Positions 62,500 to 64,000 of a stretch of 64,000 bases of DNA are shown in pieces. Made by a program: the position numbers and the translations under genes. Source of the stretch: Taibaiella soli (GTDB lineage: Bacteria > Bacteroidota > Bacteroidia > Chitinophagales > Chitinophagaceae); contig NZ_QKTW01000013.1 of assembly GCF_003236175.1 (NCBI RefSeq), forward strand, positions 1-64,000, written 5' to 3'. The stretch's first letter is position 1; each line of letters begins with the position of its first letter. The notes under the pieces are model-generated. The model did not search any database and was not told the DNA's origin. It saw only the letters and a program-made list of their open reading frames with translations.

Positions 62500-64000
62500 C
62501 TATTTTGATGGTTTCGTCTTTTTCGTCGCGGTTTTTTTCGCAGATGTGGCTGCTTTTTTTGTCACTACCTTTTTCACCGGTTCATTTGTAGCTGTTGTTG
62601 TTTTTACATCTGCCGGTGGGTTTGCGTCTGCTTTCACTATAGCCTCAGCAGCGTTCTTAGCTGATACCTGATTGTCGGCATTCTTCAACGCGGTGTCCAC
62701 AGTTGCAGGTTTTACTACATTATCAGCGGCTGTTACTACTGCAACCGGCTTCGGCGGATTTGCCACCACCTCATTTTTTGTTGGCTGTACCGGTTGCATC
62801 GGCGCTGTATTCGCTGGCTGTACTGGCTGCATCGGTTCAGTTTGAGCTGGTTGTACCGGTTGCATTGGTTTAGGCTGAAAGGTTGGCTGCGAAGGCTGTG
62901 TTGGCTGTGCCTGTTGTTGTTCCGGAGCCGGAGCAATAATCACCGGAGTGTTATCCACATTATTCATCTTACGTCGGTCACATAGAGAAGGTATGTCCGG
63001 TGCTTCATATGGTATAATCACATGCTGCACAACAGAAACGAGTATCGATCTCGGCGTAGACGGTGCCACTTCTGTTTCACCGATAAACTTGGCGTTCGAC
63101 TTCATTAGTCGTTCCAGATCATCACAGTCGGTCAATGTATTTATTTCATTACCATCACCGCTTTCTTTGGGCTTGCTTACTTTAATTTCCGGGCAACATT
63201 CATTGCGGCATACGCCCATAAAGAAATCTGTGATAAAATCAACGTAGCTGCGACTTTCAATGAAGGCAATAATAGACGAAGCATATACTTTCTCATCAAA
63301 TTTCACTTCTGCAGCAGCGTCAAATGCCCATGGCGTGAGATAATGCACCAGCTCTTCATTCAATTTTTTCAGATAGTAACCTTTGTCAATCCCCTCAGTA
63401 AACTGCACTCTAAATGCGCAAATAATCTGTTCGTAAACCGGATTTTTTGCATGCACTTTCACAAAAGGAGAAGTTAGCGTCTGCAAATAAGCCTCAATAT
63501 CAAGTAATGTTTTCCTGCTTGTTTTCGGTTGCAACGGATTTGCTGCATTTCTGTTTTTGAGATCCGAAATCGGTACGATTAAAATATGCCCGGGCGCAAT
63601 CTGCGGACCACAACATTCGCTGTGCGGCGGATGCTGACCAGAAGCCAGACCACTCGAAAGCGTTTCACGTCCTCCGACACTATCGGCATTACCAATTCGT
63701 GTTGCTTGTACGGTCTGCGTTATTGTGGTATGGCGACAAAGGCAATTGGGATCAGTATGCGTCAGACACTTTACCTTATAAATACCCGGAAAACGGTCGA
63801 GCACTAGATGTTCATAATCCCACGCTGTAATCGCACGGCCTTTATGACGGAGCCGCTCGCTCACTCTTGTATAAAATTCTTTACCCACTTCAGTATGCTT
63901 GCCATCAAAGGAAGCATAAGGCTGTGTTACTTTGCTCACTTCATTTACAGTCACAGCAAGCTTACTAATACTTCCCGCAGGCAATGGTGCATCAAAATGA
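62500..64000 (-). CDS. eCIS baseplate J-like protein, C-terminal part (cut by the window edge)
   Basis: The frame stays open to position 64000, so the N-terminus lies outside. The visible 499 codons begin with HFDAPLPAG. They contain RVSERLRHKGRAITAWDYEH and LVLDRFPGIYKVKCLTH, the conserved core of baseplate J C-terminal regions. A Cys-rich stretch follows (PNCLCRH, SECCGPQ, CRNECCPE), then three repeats of PMQPVQPA, and a Lys/Ala/Thr tail (VTKKAATSAKKTATKKTK) resembling histone H1. The internal TTG at 63984 is not the start. It is the most upstream gene of the eCIS operon in this window. Confidence 0.82.
   Translation of the reverse strand, partial: HFDAPLPAGSISKLAVTVNEVSKVTQPYASFDGKHTEVGKEFYTRVSERLRHKGRAITAWDYEHLVLDRFPGIYKVKCLTHTDPNCLCRHTTITQTVQATRIGNADSVGGRETLSSGLASGQHPPHSECCGPQIAPGHILIVPISDLKNRNAANPLQPKTSRKTLLDIEAYLQTLTSPFVKVHAKNPVYEQIICAFRVQFTEGIDKGYYLKKLNEELVHYLTPWAFDAAAEVKFDEKVYASSIIAFIESRSYVDFITDFFMGVCRNECCPEIKVSKPKESGDGNEINTLTDCDDLERLMKSNAKFIGETEVAPSTPRSILVSVVQHVIIPYEAPDIPSLCDRRKMNNVDNTPVIIAPAPEQQQAQPTQPSQPTFQPKPMQPVQPAQTEPMQPVQPANTAPMQPVQPTKNEVVANPPKPVAVVTAADNVVKPATVDTALKNADNQVSAKNAAEAIVKADANPPADVKTTTATNEPVKKVVTKKAATSAKKTATKKTKPSK

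Overview
The window looks like a chromosomal segment of a Bacteroidota bacterium, most probably a Chitinophagaceae-like member of the Chitinophagales. Evidence: several starts preceded by the Bacteroidota -7 promoter box (TAnnTTTG), C-terminal type IX secretion sorting domains, a TonB receptor with a carboxypeptidase-like N-terminal domain, the cluster DUF7935-like protein / methylmalonyl-CoA mutase, DUF3810, DUF5362 and YncE-type proteins, and intergenic DNA full of short repeats of the kind seen in that order. No rRNA, tRNA or CRISPR array was found.

Layout. 1-8 kb: small hypotheticals, a TonB C-terminal protein, guaB, a PaaK-like adenylate-forming ligase and an ABC ATPase/FtsX-like permease pair. 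8-16.6 kb: long-chain acyl-CoA synthetase, two hypotheticals, proS, an Asn/Gln/Gly-rich secreted protein, an OMPP1/FadL-like porin and a 51-residue Lmo0937/DUF5670 membrane peptide that is easily missed. 16.7-24.1 kb: rpoN followed by an NtrC-type activator and two soluble PAS/REC histidine kinases in one minus-strand operon, with a divergent CHASE3 kinase. 24.1-36 kb: housekeeping genes (methylmalonyl-CoA mutase, YqgE/AlgH, DUF3810 protein, efflux adaptor, ispH, dinB, DEAD-box helicase) separated by repeat-rich DNA that includes two 346-bp MITE-like elements. 36-39 kb: an OmpR-type two-component pair and a YncE beta-propeller. 39.4-46 kb: TonB receptor, beta-helix lipoprotein, secreted EEP-family nuclease/phosphatase and a T9SS cargo protein, probably one uptake locus. 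46-47.6 kb: a DUF2252 protein.

47.7-64 kb: the distal half of an extracellular contractile injection system (eCIS) operon on the minus strand, running out of the window. It holds two baseplate J-like proteins, the CIS tape-measure-family protein and the AAA+ ATPase. Then come four different DUF4157 (eCIS core) proteins and a beta-propeller protein. The four DUF4157 proteins share an N-terminal leader and an HELTH motif but carry unrelated C-terminal parts, which looks like a cargo/effector array. The largest has a His/Cys pair resembling a CHAT/caspase-type peptidase; another has a second HExxH motif. This is the most interesting system in the window.

Three sequence-level patterns also stand out. 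Short tandem 7-mer and 8-mer tracts repeatedly begin exactly at stop codons, in one case supplying the end of a protein. Promoter -7 boxes repeatedly lie only 3-6 nt before the ATG, which suggests leaderless transcripts. A 252-bp tandem repeat encodes twelve heptapeptides without a break.
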